Of a stretch of 64,000 nucleotides of DNA, positions 7,457 through 16,576 are shown piece after piece (position 1 is the first letter of the stretch; every line of letters starts with the position of its first letter). The notes under the pieces were generated by a model that was given only the letters and a program-made list of their open reading frames with translations, was not told where the DNA came from and made no database searches. The DNA is from Deltaproteobacteria bacterium (GTDB lineage Bacteria; Desulfobacterota; WTBG01; CAIYCZ01; CAIRTM01), in NCBI GenBank assembly GCA_024276465.1, contig JAJRXD010000103.1, positions 1 through 64,000 of the forward strand, in the 5' to 3' direction. A program made the translations under genes and the position numbers.

Positions 7457-9384
7457 AGAAATTAACAATTCTGATTATTGTTTTTTTTCTCTCTGTTTCT
7501 ATTCCCATGGCTTATCTGCTCCTGCAGACCTACCACAGGCTGAAACAGGAGGAAGCAGACGAGCTTCGTTATTTTGCAGATACGCTTTTTAATGAAATGG
7601 AAGAAGAGTTGTCATATGTAGTAATCAGAGAGGAAAGACGTGCAATAGATGAATATTATGATAATAACATGGCCCCTCCAGGGCAGGCACTGTCTGCATC
7701 CGGAACCAGCCTGCCACAAACTTCCGGATTTCCGCAGGCCTCTTATATTCTCTGTTATCTGCAGAACAATCCTGACGGATCTTTCCAAACTCCATTCTCA
7801 GGTGCCGGTAAGCTTTCACAGACAGAGAAGGAAAAGCTGTTGCTTCAAATGAAGAGTGTCAATGAGACCCTTAACCTTAAATGGGCAAAGGCAACTGCCG
7901 GCGATGAATCCAGAAAAATCAGTATACCTGTAAAAGAAGAAAAAATTGATACTTCACGCTATGCTGAAAAATATCTGCGCCTGTCACGCTTCAGAAAACA
8001 GAAAGACCGCCTCAGACACAAAAAGAGCAGATCAGAATATGTCTCGCTGGATCAGATATTAAATATTGCAAAACTTGACAGGAAGATTGCACTTGAAAGA
8101 AGCCTTCAGGAAAAAAAGCAAAAGAGCGAGAGAAAAACATTAAATGATCTTATAAATGAAAGAATGGGCAAGTCAGGATCAAGGGAAAAATCAACAAAAC
8201 CAGGTGTTAATGAGAGCAATGCAGCGGGGGGTGGGATCCCATCTGTCTCTGATAGAGCAATGCTGCTGGTACAGGTTGATCCTGTACAGTCTGTTTTTGT
8301 TGATGACAGTTATGTTTTTATCTATCGGGGTATTTTGCTCAACAATCAGATATATCGCCAGGGTGTTGTGATCAAGATTCAGGAGTTTCTTAACCATTTA
8401 ATAAACACATATTTTGTTGAACAGCCCATGGCAGCCTTTACAAATCTGCGCCTGAATGTGACAGACAAGACCGGCAAAGTTGCATCAGTTCAGAAAGGTG
8501 CTCATGTGCAGAAGGCAAATTTTGCCATGAGCCATAATTTTTCACCCCCGTTCTCTTTTTTAAGCGCTAACATTACCTGCGAGCATATTCCACGGTCTGC
8601 TGCCCGGAGAACCCTTGATATTATGATGGTTGTGCTTGTATCTGTTTTACTTATGGGATTGTTTGCTATTTATAAAAGTGTCAGGACAGTTGTTGATCTC
8701 TCAGAGAGAAGATCAGGCTTTGTTTCTTCAGTAACGCATGAACTGAAAACGCCACTTACTACCATAAGGATGTACATAGAGATGCTGGAACTGGGAATTG
8801 CCCGTGATCATGAACGGGAGCAGGAATATCTGAGGATACTTGGCTCGGAAAGTTCACGCCTTTCACGATTGATTAACAATGTTCTTGAATTTTCCAAGCT
8901 TGAGAAAAAACAGCGGCGTTTTGATCTGCGTGAGGGCACCTTTGAAGATGTAATAGATGAAACAAGGGATGTGCTTGACCAGAAACTTCAGAAAGAGGGT
9001 TTTTCATTGCAGGTAAAAATGGAGCATCCCGTGCTTTTCAGGTATGACAGGGAAGTGATGATTCAGGTTATGATCAACCTGATTGAGAACAGTTTGAAAT
9101 TCGGCAGGGGTGCTGCCATTAAGGAGATTATAATCCGTGTCTGGTCCGAAGGGAAATATATGAATATAAGTGTGTCGGATACAGGACCCGGTATTCCCAG
9201 ACATGCTTTAAAAAAGGTGTTTGATAATTTTTACCGGGTTGATAATGACTTGTCCCGTAAAACAGGTGGAACAGGCATTGGCCTGGCCCTTGTGAAAAAC
9301 TATATTACTTCCATGGGCGGATCGGTTGCTGCCTCAAACAATGCCGGTTCCGGATGTACTGTCACAATCAAGCTTCCGTTATAA
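7453..9384 (+). CDS. Membrane sensor histidine kinase
   Basis: A 643-residue kinase paired with the preceding regulator. An N-terminal membrane helix (residues 4-22) and a second helix (about 392-412) enclose a large, presumably periplasmic region of about 365 residues. The region has no recognised sensor fold and includes a very basic, charged segment at about 150-260 (RFRKQKDRLRHKKSRSE and similar). Residues 420-485 are the HisKA domain with His429 in VTHELKTPL; 525-643 are the HATPase domain with NLIENSLKF, DTGPGIP and GGTGIGLALV. No HAMP linker is evident. The signal is unknown. Confidence 0.9.
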   Translation: MKKLTILIIVFFLSVSIPMAYLLLQTYHRLKQEEADELRYFADTLFNEMEEELSYVVIREERRAIDEYYDNNMAPPGQALSASGTSLPQTSGFPQASYILCYLQNNPDGSFQTPFSGAGKLSQTEKEKLLLQMKSVNETLNLKWAKATAGDESRKISIPVKEEKIDTSRYAEKYLRLSRFRKQKDRLRHKKSRSEYVSLDQILNIAKLDRKIALERSLQEKKQKSERKTLNDLINERMGKSGSREKSTKPGVNESNAAGGGIPSVSDRAMLLVQVDPVQSVFVDDSYVFIYRGILLNNQIYRQGVVIKIQEFLNHLINTYFVEQPMAAFTNLRLNVTDKTGKVASVQKGAHVQKANFAMSHNFSPPFSFLSANITCEHIPRSAARRTLDIMMVVLVSVLLMGLFAIYKSVRTVVDLSERRSGFVSSVTHELKTPLTTIRMYIEMLELGIARDHEREQEYLRILGSESSRLSRLINNVLEFSKLEKKQRRFDLREGTFEDVIDETRDVLDQKLQKEGFSLQVKMEHPVLFRYDREVMIQVMINLIENSLKFGRGAAIKEIIIRVWSEGKYMNISVSDTGPGIPRHALKKVFDNFYRVDNDLSRKTGGTGIGLALVKNYITSMGGSVAASNNAGSGCTVTIKLPL

Positions 9385-9493
9385 CCGGGTTTTTAAAAGA
9401 CATGCTTCTGTGTCTGGTATATTGTTGCCAGGACTTTTTTGTGTCAGGTGATTTGTTTTATGTTTTCTCTTGTTAATAAAATGTTACTGTTCG

Positions 9494-9528
9494 CGTATTG
9501 CGGGTTTTAACCCGAAACCTGCAATACG
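9494..9528. terminator. Strong hairpin between convergent genes
   Basis: CGTATTGCGGGTTT and AAACCTGCAATACG pair along 14 bases with one G-U wobble, loop TAACCCG. It lies between the convergent kinase (ends 9384) and propeller gene (ends 9542), where a bidirectional terminator fits. No long U-run follows either side, so it could instead be a REP-type palindrome. Confidence 0.5.
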
Positions 9529-9541
9529 AAACACCATCTGT

Positions 9542-12100
9542 TCATTTATCAGAACTGTATTCAACAGATGCAGTGATGGCAGGCATGATTTTTTCAAGAA
9601 TTTTCAGACACATTTTTTTAAAAGCCGGGCAGCCCTTAAAATAATTCCATAAACCGTCTCCTGTTCTGTAATAAATATTTATCAGCTCATTTCCTGTTTT
9701 TGTTTTCCTGAGCACCCTGTTCCTGAACTTTTTCAGGGTTAATAACATATCTCTGTTTTTACTTTCATGTAAAAGCTGAGATATCAGGCAGATACCGTTG
9801 TTTTCATCCCATGCAGGCATTAATGCAATATTCAGGGTTATGCTTTTGCCGGCTTCAACAGTTACAGAGGCAACAGTTGCCTGAATATATCCTGAACAGT
9901 TTATCTGAAGTGTATGGACACCTGAGGGCACTGCAAGCATGTAGTAACCATCAACGCTGACACAGCTGGAGCCATGGTCAGCTGAAACAACTGCATTATC
10001 AATTACAGCGCCTGTGTTTTGCGAGGATATAACCCCGCTGATAATTCCTGTTCCCGAAGCTTTTGTCTTGAAAAGGCCGCTTGCCGTGCCTGCAACAACA
10101 TTATCAAATCCGGCTGAAAAAGTTTTCGTGCCTGAAACTCTGCTGTCAATGCCCGGATGCTCTGGCTTTATTTTATTTATATTATAGATAAAATAATCTG
10201 AGAGGCCTATTCCTGTCCAGTAATTTCCGCCATCAATACTCATGAATATACCCTGGTCATATAATGAAGCATAGATTATATTATTGTTTTGGCTGTCAAC
10301 GGTTATGCCGGTTACCGAAAAATTTCCTGTTTTATTTAATTTCAGTGTTCCTGCTTCTGATGGCAGGCCGCGTGATTTTTTCTGCCATGTTGTGCCACCG
10401 TCAATTGATTTGTAAATGCCGGACAGGGAATAGTCATATCCTCCGCATCCTGCATATATAATGTCCTGGCCGGAGCTGCTGAAAGAAATGCTGTTTACAA
10501 CAACATTTCTCAGCATTGTTTTACTCCAGGTTCTTCCTTTATCCATGCTTTTATATACAGCGCCCGGCAAAACAGGCGGGTGGAAGCTGCCTGTTCCGGC
10601 AAATATTATATCAGGGTTTTCAGGGTGGACTTTTACACAGTTAACCGGAGCAGATGTCTTAAATACCTGGTGATAATTTTCGCCCTTGTCAGAACTTTTA
10701 ACGATACAGCCTTTTTTCCCGGAATAATAAAAAATTCCGGCATAAATGATATCAGGATAAAAGGGCGAAATAGAAATTGAAGAAACCCCGTAATTTTCAG
10801 ACTCGTCAAATATGGAAACCTGTTTCCAGCTGTTTCCTTTATCAGTGCTTTTCCATATTCCCCAGTCTGTTCCTGAATAGATGATATTTTTATCTGCTGG
10901 ATGAAAAGCAACTGCCCCGGAAGGCTCTTTATTTAAAAATTCCCAGGTCCTGCTGGTTGAGCTTTTATAAACACCGGATAATGTTCCTGCTATAATTGTA
11001 GAATTATCAAACGGGGAGATGTCTGTTGAAAAAACTGCATTTGCTTTTATCCCGTTATTTATGGTCTCCCATGTCTTTGCCCCATCCGTGCTTTTAAATA
11101 TGCCCCTGTTTACATGGCCTCCATATACAATGCTTTCAGAAATGTTATCTGTGGCAAGGCAGAGAAATTCTCCAGGGGATTCATAATATGACCATGAACT
11201 GTCAGGGGCTGTTGTTACTGCAATTTTATCCACAAGGCCGGCATAAAGTGTAAAGGGCATGGCTGGTGGAATGCATAGTGAACTGCAATGTTCTGACGGC
11301 TGTAACTGTTCCCAGCCGCAGCCCATCATTATAACACCTTTTTCACCCGCAGCAAAAACCGCTGAAGGCATTTCAGGATTGATAACCAGCTCGTCAACAT
11401 ACCAGTTGAAATTCCATTTTGACCATGAATGTCCGGCGTCGACTGACATGCAGATCTGACCAAAAGGGGATATCTGATATGTATTGCTGACTGCCCAGAT
11501 CTCATCAGGGGTGTTGGGATTTATATGCAGATCATATATATTGAAATCAGCAATAAGCTTTGTTTTTTGCCAGGTTTTTCCTGCATCAGTTGTTTTGTAA
11601 ATTCTGCCAAGTGTGTTTGTATATCCCGGCCCCCCTGTGCCGACATAGACTGTGTTGCCGGATTTGTCATGTGAGTCCACTGCAACTGTAAAGCAAAACC
11701 TGCCTTCCAGGGAAGCAAAGTCCATGCTTTCCCATCTGCTCCCGTGATCCAGGCTGACATCAATATAATCAGCGTTCGCAACCCATATGTTTTCCGGGTT
11801 GTTGGGATCAACTGCAATATCAAAAACTGCTATGTTTTTAAACCATGATGAATTGTCAGAAGGTATTGCAGACCATGTTCTGCCTCTGTCAGTTGTTTTA
11901 AAAAGGCCATCCCCACCCCATGTTCCGGCATAAAGCGTGGAAGAGTCAAAAGGATCTGCGGCGATGGTATTTACCTGTCCGCCAAAAAGCATCAGGCCCT
12001 CCCACAGGGGGTTCTCCATGGCATTTGAAGTTGAGTAATGGACAGACAGAGTAAGAATCAGAGGAGAAATAAAATTGAACAGAAAAAATAAAAATTTCAC
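9542..12100 (-). CDS. Secreted Asp-box beta-propeller with CFI-box-like tail
   Basis: An 852-residue exported protein with a signal peptide (residues 1-27, ending STSNA). Residues 35-680 hold at least nine Asp-box motifs of the S/T-x-D-x-G-x-x-W kind (KTTDRGRTW, KTTDAGKTW, KSTDKGNSW, KSMDKGRTW, KSIDGGTTW, MSIDGGNYW), the mark of sialidase/sortilin-type propellers. Sialidase catalytic residues are not evident. Residues 690-760 form a carboxypeptidase-regulatory-like beta sandwich (GIISGVISSQNTGAVIDNAV). The last 88 residues carry a Cys, then KKFRNRVL, KTKTGNELINIYYRTG, a variant of the CFI-box C-terminal domain. It is a close paralogue of the gene ending at 13656. The role is probably extracellular binding; the ligand is unknown. 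Confidence 0.8.
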   Translation of the reverse strand: MKFLFFLFNFISPLILTLSVHYSTSNAMENPLWEGLMLFGGQVNTIAADPFDSSTLYAGTWGGDGLFKTTDRGRTWSAIPSDNSSWFKNIAVFDIAVDPNNPENIWVANADYIDVSLDHGSRWESMDFASLEGRFCFTVAVDSHDKSGNTVYVGTGGPGYTNTLGRIYKTTDAGKTWQKTKLIADFNIYDLHINPNTPDEIWAVSNTYQISPFGQICMSVDAGHSWSKWNFNWYVDELVINPEMPSAVFAAGEKGVIMMGCGWEQLQPSEHCSSLCIPPAMPFTLYAGLVDKIAVTTAPDSSWSYYESPGEFLCLATDNISESIVYGGHVNRGIFKSTDGAKTWETINNGIKANAVFSTDISPFDNSTIIAGTLSGVYKSSTSRTWEFLNKEPSGAVAFHPADKNIIYSGTDWGIWKSTDKGNSWKQVSIFDESENYGVSSISISPFYPDIIYAGIFYYSGKKGCIVKSSDKGENYHQVFKTSAPVNCVKVHPENPDIIFAGTGSFHPPVLPGAVYKSMDKGRTWSKTMLRNVVVNSISFSSSGQDIIYAGCGGYDYSLSGIYKSIDGGTTWQKKSRGLPSEAGTLKLNKTGNFSVTGITVDSQNNNIIYASLYDQGIFMSIDGGNYWTGIGLSDYFIYNINKIKPEHPGIDSRVSGTKTFSAGFDNVVAGTASGLFKTKASGTGIISGVISSQNTGAVIDNAVVSADHGSSCVSVDGYYMLAVPSGVHTLQINCSGYIQATVASVTVEAGKSITLNIALMPAWDENNGICLISQLLHESKNRDMLLTLKKFRNRVLRKTKTGNELINIYYRTGDGLWNYFKGCPAFKKMCLKILEKIMPAITASVEYSSDK

Positions 12101-12206
12101 AGGTTTTTCTCCATTCTGGAAAATGGTGTCTGACCGAAAACTGCAAAAAATGTCATTTCGAGTCGTTTTATCCGTGACAGGACACTAATAGACTGTCCTC
12201 CACAAT

Positions 12207-12246
12207 AAAAGGATTTCCCCTGTTGTTCAATAGGGGAAAAGCCTTA
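12207..12246 (-). terminator. Terminator-like hairpin after the 250-residue CFI-box gene
   Basis: TTTCCCCT (12214-12221) pairs with AGGGGAAA (12232-12239), extended outward by AAGG/CCTT. On the minus strand it is followed by TTTTATTGT. It lies about 80 bases after the stop of the gene ending at 12324 and before the next gene start at 12100, so the two minus-strand genes are probably separate units. The rest of 12101-12323 has no gene. Confidence 0.6.
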
Positions 12247-12323
12247 TTTTGTCAGGAGTATTACCTGATGTGAACACAGAGGGGTGCAGGAGAAAAAGAA
12301 GAGATTGAAGAAGGTAAGGCTGT

Positions 12324-13076
12324 TCAGCGCAAAGGGTGTTTTGCCATAAGGTTTGTAAAAGTATATAAAACAGTTCTGCACTGATCTTTAAGCCGGGGAT
12401 TGTTATTCAGCGATGAAGAGATAGAGTGCCCGTATTTATAGTACAGGTTTGTTATTTCTCTTCCTGTTTCAGTCTGCATGAGAATATTATCCCTGAATTG
12501 TCTCAGCAGATGAAGTGCTTCGGGGTCATTGTTCAGAAGCTGAGACGCCGGACAGTTTTCATCATCCCCGTCAGGCGGAGGGGCAGGAAAATTTTCTGTT
12601 TTTGTACCTGAGAACGGAACAGAGCTTAAGGGATCTAATGTGGATGGTTTTACCCTGTGATAAGATCCGGTTGCTTTATCTCCGGAAATATCAAAAACAT
12701 AATAACTGTCAAATGACTCACCTGGATTTCTGTCAATCAGACTGAATACATCACTTTTATCGTCATAATATGCAACAACAGGTTCACCTGATTCATCTTT
12801 GCCTGTTACCATAAATTCACCTTTAAATTTCTCATTTTCCACTACATAATCAAGCGCATAGTTCCGGAGAAAAACAGTGCCGGAAATTGTATATGAAAAT
12901 TCCCAAACACCCAGTAATGGATAGAGGTTTGCAGGATATTTTGTGCTCAGTGAAATTATGTTTAAAGACTTTGCAGTGAAATTTGCAGATGGTTCTGTTA
13001 TAACACCGGAAAATGAGGTTTTTGCAGGAAGTATCAGAAACGATATAATAACAGACAGCAGAATTAATTTTTTCAT
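12324..13076 (-). CDS. Secreted protein with CFI-box-like tail
   Basis: A 250-residue exported protein. The signal peptide covers residues 1-22 (MKKLILLSVIISFLILPAKT). Residues 45-165 look like a small beta-barrel or lipocalin-like domain (LLGVWEFSYTI, EFMVTGKDESG, YYVFDISGDKATGSYHRV), though no family is certain. A Pro/Asp linker (PAPPPDGDDENCP) leads to the tail shared with the two neighbours: Cys, LLRQFRDNIL, TETGREITNLYYKYG. The start is set by GGGAAG before the ATG; a longer frame exists but would bury the signal peptide. The position between the two large propeller genes, with the same tail, suggests shared export or surface handling. Confidence 0.7.
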   Translation of the reverse strand: MKKLILLSVIISFLILPAKTSFSGVITEPSANFTAKSLNIISLSTKYPANLYPLLGVWEFSYTISGTVFLRNYALDYVVENEKFKGEFMVTGKDESGEPVVAYYDDKSDVFSLIDRNPGESFDSYYVFDISGDKATGSYHRVKPSTLDPLSSVPFSGTKTENFPAPPPDGDDENCPASQLLNNDPEALHLLRQFRDNILMQTETGREITNLYYKYGHSISSSLNNNPRLKDQCRTVLYTFTNLMAKHPLR

Positions 13077-13655
13077 GGTTTCTTCCCTTTTGTTGTTACT
13101 ACTCAAAAAATCTTTGAATCGAAGAATATCGAACATGGAATAATGATGGCTAAGTAAAAAGTCCGATCTATCCCGATTTTAATCGGGACCCGACATACTA
13201 TATGTATAGTCTTGCACCTGAAAAATCACTAAGCCTTGTATATCGAAATTTTTACTTAGTGGGTGAACGAAAACCCTGATTAAGGCTGGAACCCGAAAAA
13301 TAATTTTCTGCAGGAGCGCCTTCAGGCGCGATATCAGTTGAGGTTTTTCGCGCCTGAAGGCGCTCCTGCAGCATAAAATCAGGACTTTCCGTTCAGCCAC
13401 TACTTAGCCATCTGAAACAAATCTGATGACTTTTTACAAAGTTGTCAATAATGAATGTCGAAGGAAAAAATCATTATTCGATATTACAATCTGATGACTT
13501 TGCTGGAAGTCCGCCTGCTTTGCCCCTCTTAATAAGATATAACCAATTTTAAACAAAAACAATCACTATAAAGTATGATTTAACTTCGTATTTATACCGG
13601 AAAAACATCTAAGAAACCGTCTAAGAAAACAGTAACAGCAAAGGAAAATAACCTT
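13077..13655. repeat. Nested palindromic repeats (no gene)
   Basis: Several repeat layers sit inside each other. Outer: AATATCGA...AATAATGAT at 13124-13146 is inverted at 13471-13486. Next: GATGGCTAAGTA (13145-13156) is inverted exactly as TACTTAGCCATC (13401-13412). Inside are a unit bounded by CTAAGTAAAAA/TTTTTACTTAG (13150-13160, 13249-13259) and the palindromic repeat copy B (13255-13407). AATCTGATGACTTT occurs directly repeated at 13420-13433 and 13488-13501. The pattern suggests elements inserted into elements. The remaining bases 13502-13655 show nothing clear. Confidence 0.75.
13255..13407 (+). repeat. Palindromic dispersed repeat, copy B
   Basis: Same block order as copy A at 3289-3451: TTAGTGGGTGAACGAAAACC, CCGAAAAATAATTTTCTGCA, GGAGCGCCTTCAGGCGCGAT, then a mirrored TCGCGCCTGAAGGCGCTCCT and GGACTTTCCGTTCAGCCACT. 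The arms pair over nearly the whole length, so the single strand could fold into one long hairpin. No reading frame is present. Confidence 0.75.
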
Positions 13656-16430
13656 TTACAGTTTAATGAAGTTTAAATTCTTCATTGATTTTCTGAGATC
13701 GTTAACCTGTTTTTTGATTTCCGGCGGAGATAACTGCTCAAGCTCAAAAAGAAAACAGCTGAGCTCATTTAGAAGTGACGAAGGTAAATCAGTCTGATTT
13801 TTATTCAGGAATGCTTTTATTACAGGAAAGGATTTTGTCAAAAGCTTTAAGCACCGTTTATTCAGTTCAGGGTTTTTTTCAAGTACACTCCAGACATCCC
13901 TGCCCGTCCTGTAATATATCTCTGTCAGATGTCTGCCAGTTGCAGTTCTGTTAAGAACAGCATCCCTGAATTTTCTGAGCAGGCTGATATTGTTTTTATC
14001 AGACGGTTTGTCAAGTATGAGACTTGCAAGGCAGGAAGTGCTGTTGTCCTCAGGAACCGGCATCATGACAATGTTCTGTGTTGTGCTCTGACCTGCAGAA
14101 ACAGTAATGGCTGGAACAGATGTCTGTTCATAACCGGAAGCCTGTACCTGCAGGGTATGAATTCCTGCAGGCACCATAAGCATGTAATAGCCCTCCACGC
14201 TAAGGCAGTTTGATCCGCTGTAGGATGATACTATGGCCCCGTCAACCACTGAAGACGTATCCTGTGAGGAAATGATGCCGGTAATAATACCGGATCCTGT
14301 TGTTGAAGCCCTGTACAGGCCGCTTGCTGTTCCTGCAATTATGTTATTTATCGCGGGAAAGGATACCCCGGATTTCCGGTCTGTTTGCAGCTCATCTGTG
14401 TTGTCTCCAGATATAAAGCCGGAGCTGTTAATATCATAGAGCCTGTAATCGGATAATCCAATCTGTGTCCAGTAATCTCCACCATCCAGGGTGATGTATG
14501 TTCCGCCAAGGTTTCTGTATTCTTCATCAAAGCCCTTGTACAGCGCAGCGTAAACAATATTGTCGTTATACCTGTCAACCTGAATGTCGGATACTGCAAA
14601 ACTTGGTGGCAGACCCTTTGTTTTTTCTTTCCACGTCCTGCCTCTGTCAATGCTTTTGTAAATTCCGGAATAAACAGCGTTGCTCCCGCCGCATCCAGCG
14701 AAGATAATTTCAGGATTTTCAGGGGAGATTGAAATGCTGTTTACCACAACATCCTGAACATCTGTTAGAGCCCATGTTTCGCCTTTGTCCGTGCTGAAAT
14801 AAAGTCCGCCAGGTGCCACAGGAGCAAAAAAATTGCCGGTACCGGCAAAAACTACTTTTGAATTTTCAGGATCTGTTTGAACAGTATTGATACGCACAGA
14901 AGATACAAACACTGATTTAAAAGATGAATCGGAAAAAGACTTTTCTTTATCATGGATTTTCAGGATTTCACCCTTGTCACCTGAATCGTAACTCACAGCG
15001 GCAAAAATGATATTTTCAGAAGATGTTTCCTGAAAAAGAGAAATTGATGAAATTTTATTGGACTCGTACTGTTCAGGAGTGTAAAGATAGCTCCAGGTGC
15101 TGCCGCTGTCCGTGCTTTTTCCGATTTTCCAGGAAAATCCGGCGTAAACAGTAGTTTCATTCTCTGGATGAAATCTGACAGAATTTGCTTTGCTGTTGTT
15201 CAGGAGTGTCCAGCTATTATTATTCTCAAGATAGACGCCTGAAAGGGTTCCGCAAAGTATTCCGGAAGAATTTACAGGTGAAAAATCCGTTGAAAAGATT
15301 GAATTTGCTTTTATGCCGGCGTTAATGGAATTCCAGGACTGGGCACCGTCAAGGGTTTTGAAAACACCGCTGTTAAGGCTTCCGGCATATAGAGTGTCAG
15401 CATTAAAGGGGTCAGCGTTCATGGACAGAAATTCACCCGGAGCTTCAGGGAAATTTTCCCAGGTTGCCCCACCATCCATGCTTTTTGCTACTTCATTGAT
15501 AAGCCCGGCATAAACTGTGTCAGGATCAGCAGCCGGAATGCAGATGGAACGGCAGCTTTTCCCAAAACCGGCCCAGAACCACCCTGTTTCCAGACCAGGA
15601 CCATCAGTCTTAACTAACAGACCATACTCGTCGCTTGCAAATATCTTTAAAGGATCTGCCGGATGTACTAATACTTCGTCAAGGTACCCGAAAGGATAAA
15701 GCTCGTTATCTGTCCACCATGCATGAGTCCAGTACCACCAGTTTTTCCCATAATCATTTGTCATGTATATGTAGCCGTCAGGTGAAAGATGGGATTTTCT
15801 GTTTGCAGCCCAGACTTCCCCAGGCTTATTCGGGTTAAAGCTGATGTGCCAGAAATTATTCCAGACATTATCAGCAGTTATGAAATTCATTTTTTCCCAG
15901 TACTCGCCACCGTCTGTTGTTATGAATATTTCACCGAATTCATTTGTATAATCCGGACCGCCGGTTCCCACATATACAGTATTGCCTGATTTGTCATGAG
16001 GGTCGACAGCAACTGTGTAACAGAAACGGTTTTCCTCTGAAGCGAAAAAAAATGTTTTCCATGCTTCACCACTATCATAGCTGACATCAACGAAATTACC
16101 GTTAGCAACCCAGACTGTTAAGGGGTTGTTGGGGTCAATTGAGATGGAATTTATCTCAAGGTTCCTGAACCAGGATGTGTTGTTTTCAGGTATGGAAAAC
16201 CAGGTTTTTCCGCTGTCAGTTGACCTGAAAAGCCCGTCTCCGCCCCAACTCCCGGCGTAGATCAGGGAACTGTCCTCAGGGTCAACAGCGACTGAATTTA
16301 TCTGGCCCCCATACAGGCCAAGGTCGTTCCAGAGAGATTGTTCTTGTGTTTTTGCAGGGGTTGGGATAGATAGTAACAACAGAACAATCACAAATATTTT
16401 ACAGATGCTTTTGTTTATACCTGGTTGCAT
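13656..16430 (-). CDS. Secreted Asp-box beta-propeller with CFI-box-like tail
   Basis: A 924-residue paralogue of the 852-residue protein at 9542-12100. Signal peptide at residues 1-29 (IFVIVLLLLSIPTPAKT). Residues 35-700 carry repeated Asp-boxes (RSTDSGKTW, ITTDGGEYW, KSMDGGATW, KTLDGAQSW, KSTDSGSTW, FSTDKGETW, KSIDRGRTW, ITLDGGDYW). A carboxypeptidase-regulatory-like domain follows (GIITGIISSQDTSSVVDGAI), then the shared tail: Cys, LLRKFRDAVL, TATGRHLTEIYYRTG, with a further 60-residue helical extension absent from the paralogue. The start is taken at the ATG preceding the signal peptide (AAAGGG upstream); a TTG start 12 codons earlier is possible. Probably extracellular; ligand unknown. 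Confidence 0.8.
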   Translation of the reverse strand: MQPGINKSICKIFVIVLLLLSIPTPAKTQEQSLWNDLGLYGGQINSVAVDPEDSSLIYAGSWGGDGLFRSTDSGKTWFSIPENNTSWFRNLEINSISIDPNNPLTVWVANGNFVDVSYDSGEAWKTFFFASEENRFCYTVAVDPHDKSGNTVYVGTGGPDYTNEFGEIFITTDGGEYWEKMNFITADNVWNNFWHISFNPNKPGEVWAANRKSHLSPDGYIYMTNDYGKNWWYWTHAWWTDNELYPFGYLDEVLVHPADPLKIFASDEYGLLVKTDGPGLETGWFWAGFGKSCRSICIPAADPDTVYAGLINEVAKSMDGGATWENFPEAPGEFLSMNADPFNADTLYAGSLNSGVFKTLDGAQSWNSINAGIKANSIFSTDFSPVNSSGILCGTLSGVYLENNNSWTLLNNSKANSVRFHPENETTVYAGFSWKIGKSTDSGSTWSYLYTPEQYESNKISSISLFQETSSENIIFAAVSYDSGDKGEILKIHDKEKSFSDSSFKSVFVSSVRINTVQTDPENSKVVFAGTGNFFAPVAPGGLYFSTDKGETWALTDVQDVVVNSISISPENPEIIFAGCGGSNAVYSGIYKSIDRGRTWKEKTKGLPPSFAVSDIQVDRYNDNIVYAALYKGFDEEYRNLGGTYITLDGGDYWTQIGLSDYRLYDINSSGFISGDNTDELQTDRKSGVSFPAINNIIAGTASGLYRASTTGSGIITGIISSQDTSSVVDGAIVSSYSGSNCLSVEGYYMLMVPAGIHTLQVQASGYEQTSVPAITVSAGQSTTQNIVMMPVPEDNSTSCLASLILDKPSDKNNISLLRKFRDAVLNRTATGRHLTEIYYRTGRDVWSVLEKNPELNKRCLKLLTKSFPVIKAFLNKNQTDLPSSLLNELSCFLFELEQLSPPEIKKQVNDLRKSMKNLNFIKL

Positions 16431-16576
16431 AATGCCCTTTTTGGCATGCCATGTCTTATTCTCCAATTATTCTGAACAAGAGAGTGCGGGTTAAGGTTGA
16501 TGATTTATTGCCTGACCCAAACCCCCTTGCTGCACCTGTCGGGTGTAAAACAGGACCAGGTTGATTTTTAATTCAC

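Noticed and set aside
12101-12323. Second c-di-GMP riboswitch before the propeller gene
   Set aside because: No ACGCAAAGCC core or paired GEMM stems on either strand; only a terminator-like hairpin is present.
13117-13501. CRISPR array
   Set aside because: Repeats are inverted and nested, not evenly spaced direct repeats, and no cas gene is present.
9542-16430. Active sialidases
   Set aside because: Asp-boxes are abundant, but I could not identify the Arg triad and catalytic Tyr/Glu of sialidases; the boxes also occur in non-enzymatic propellers.
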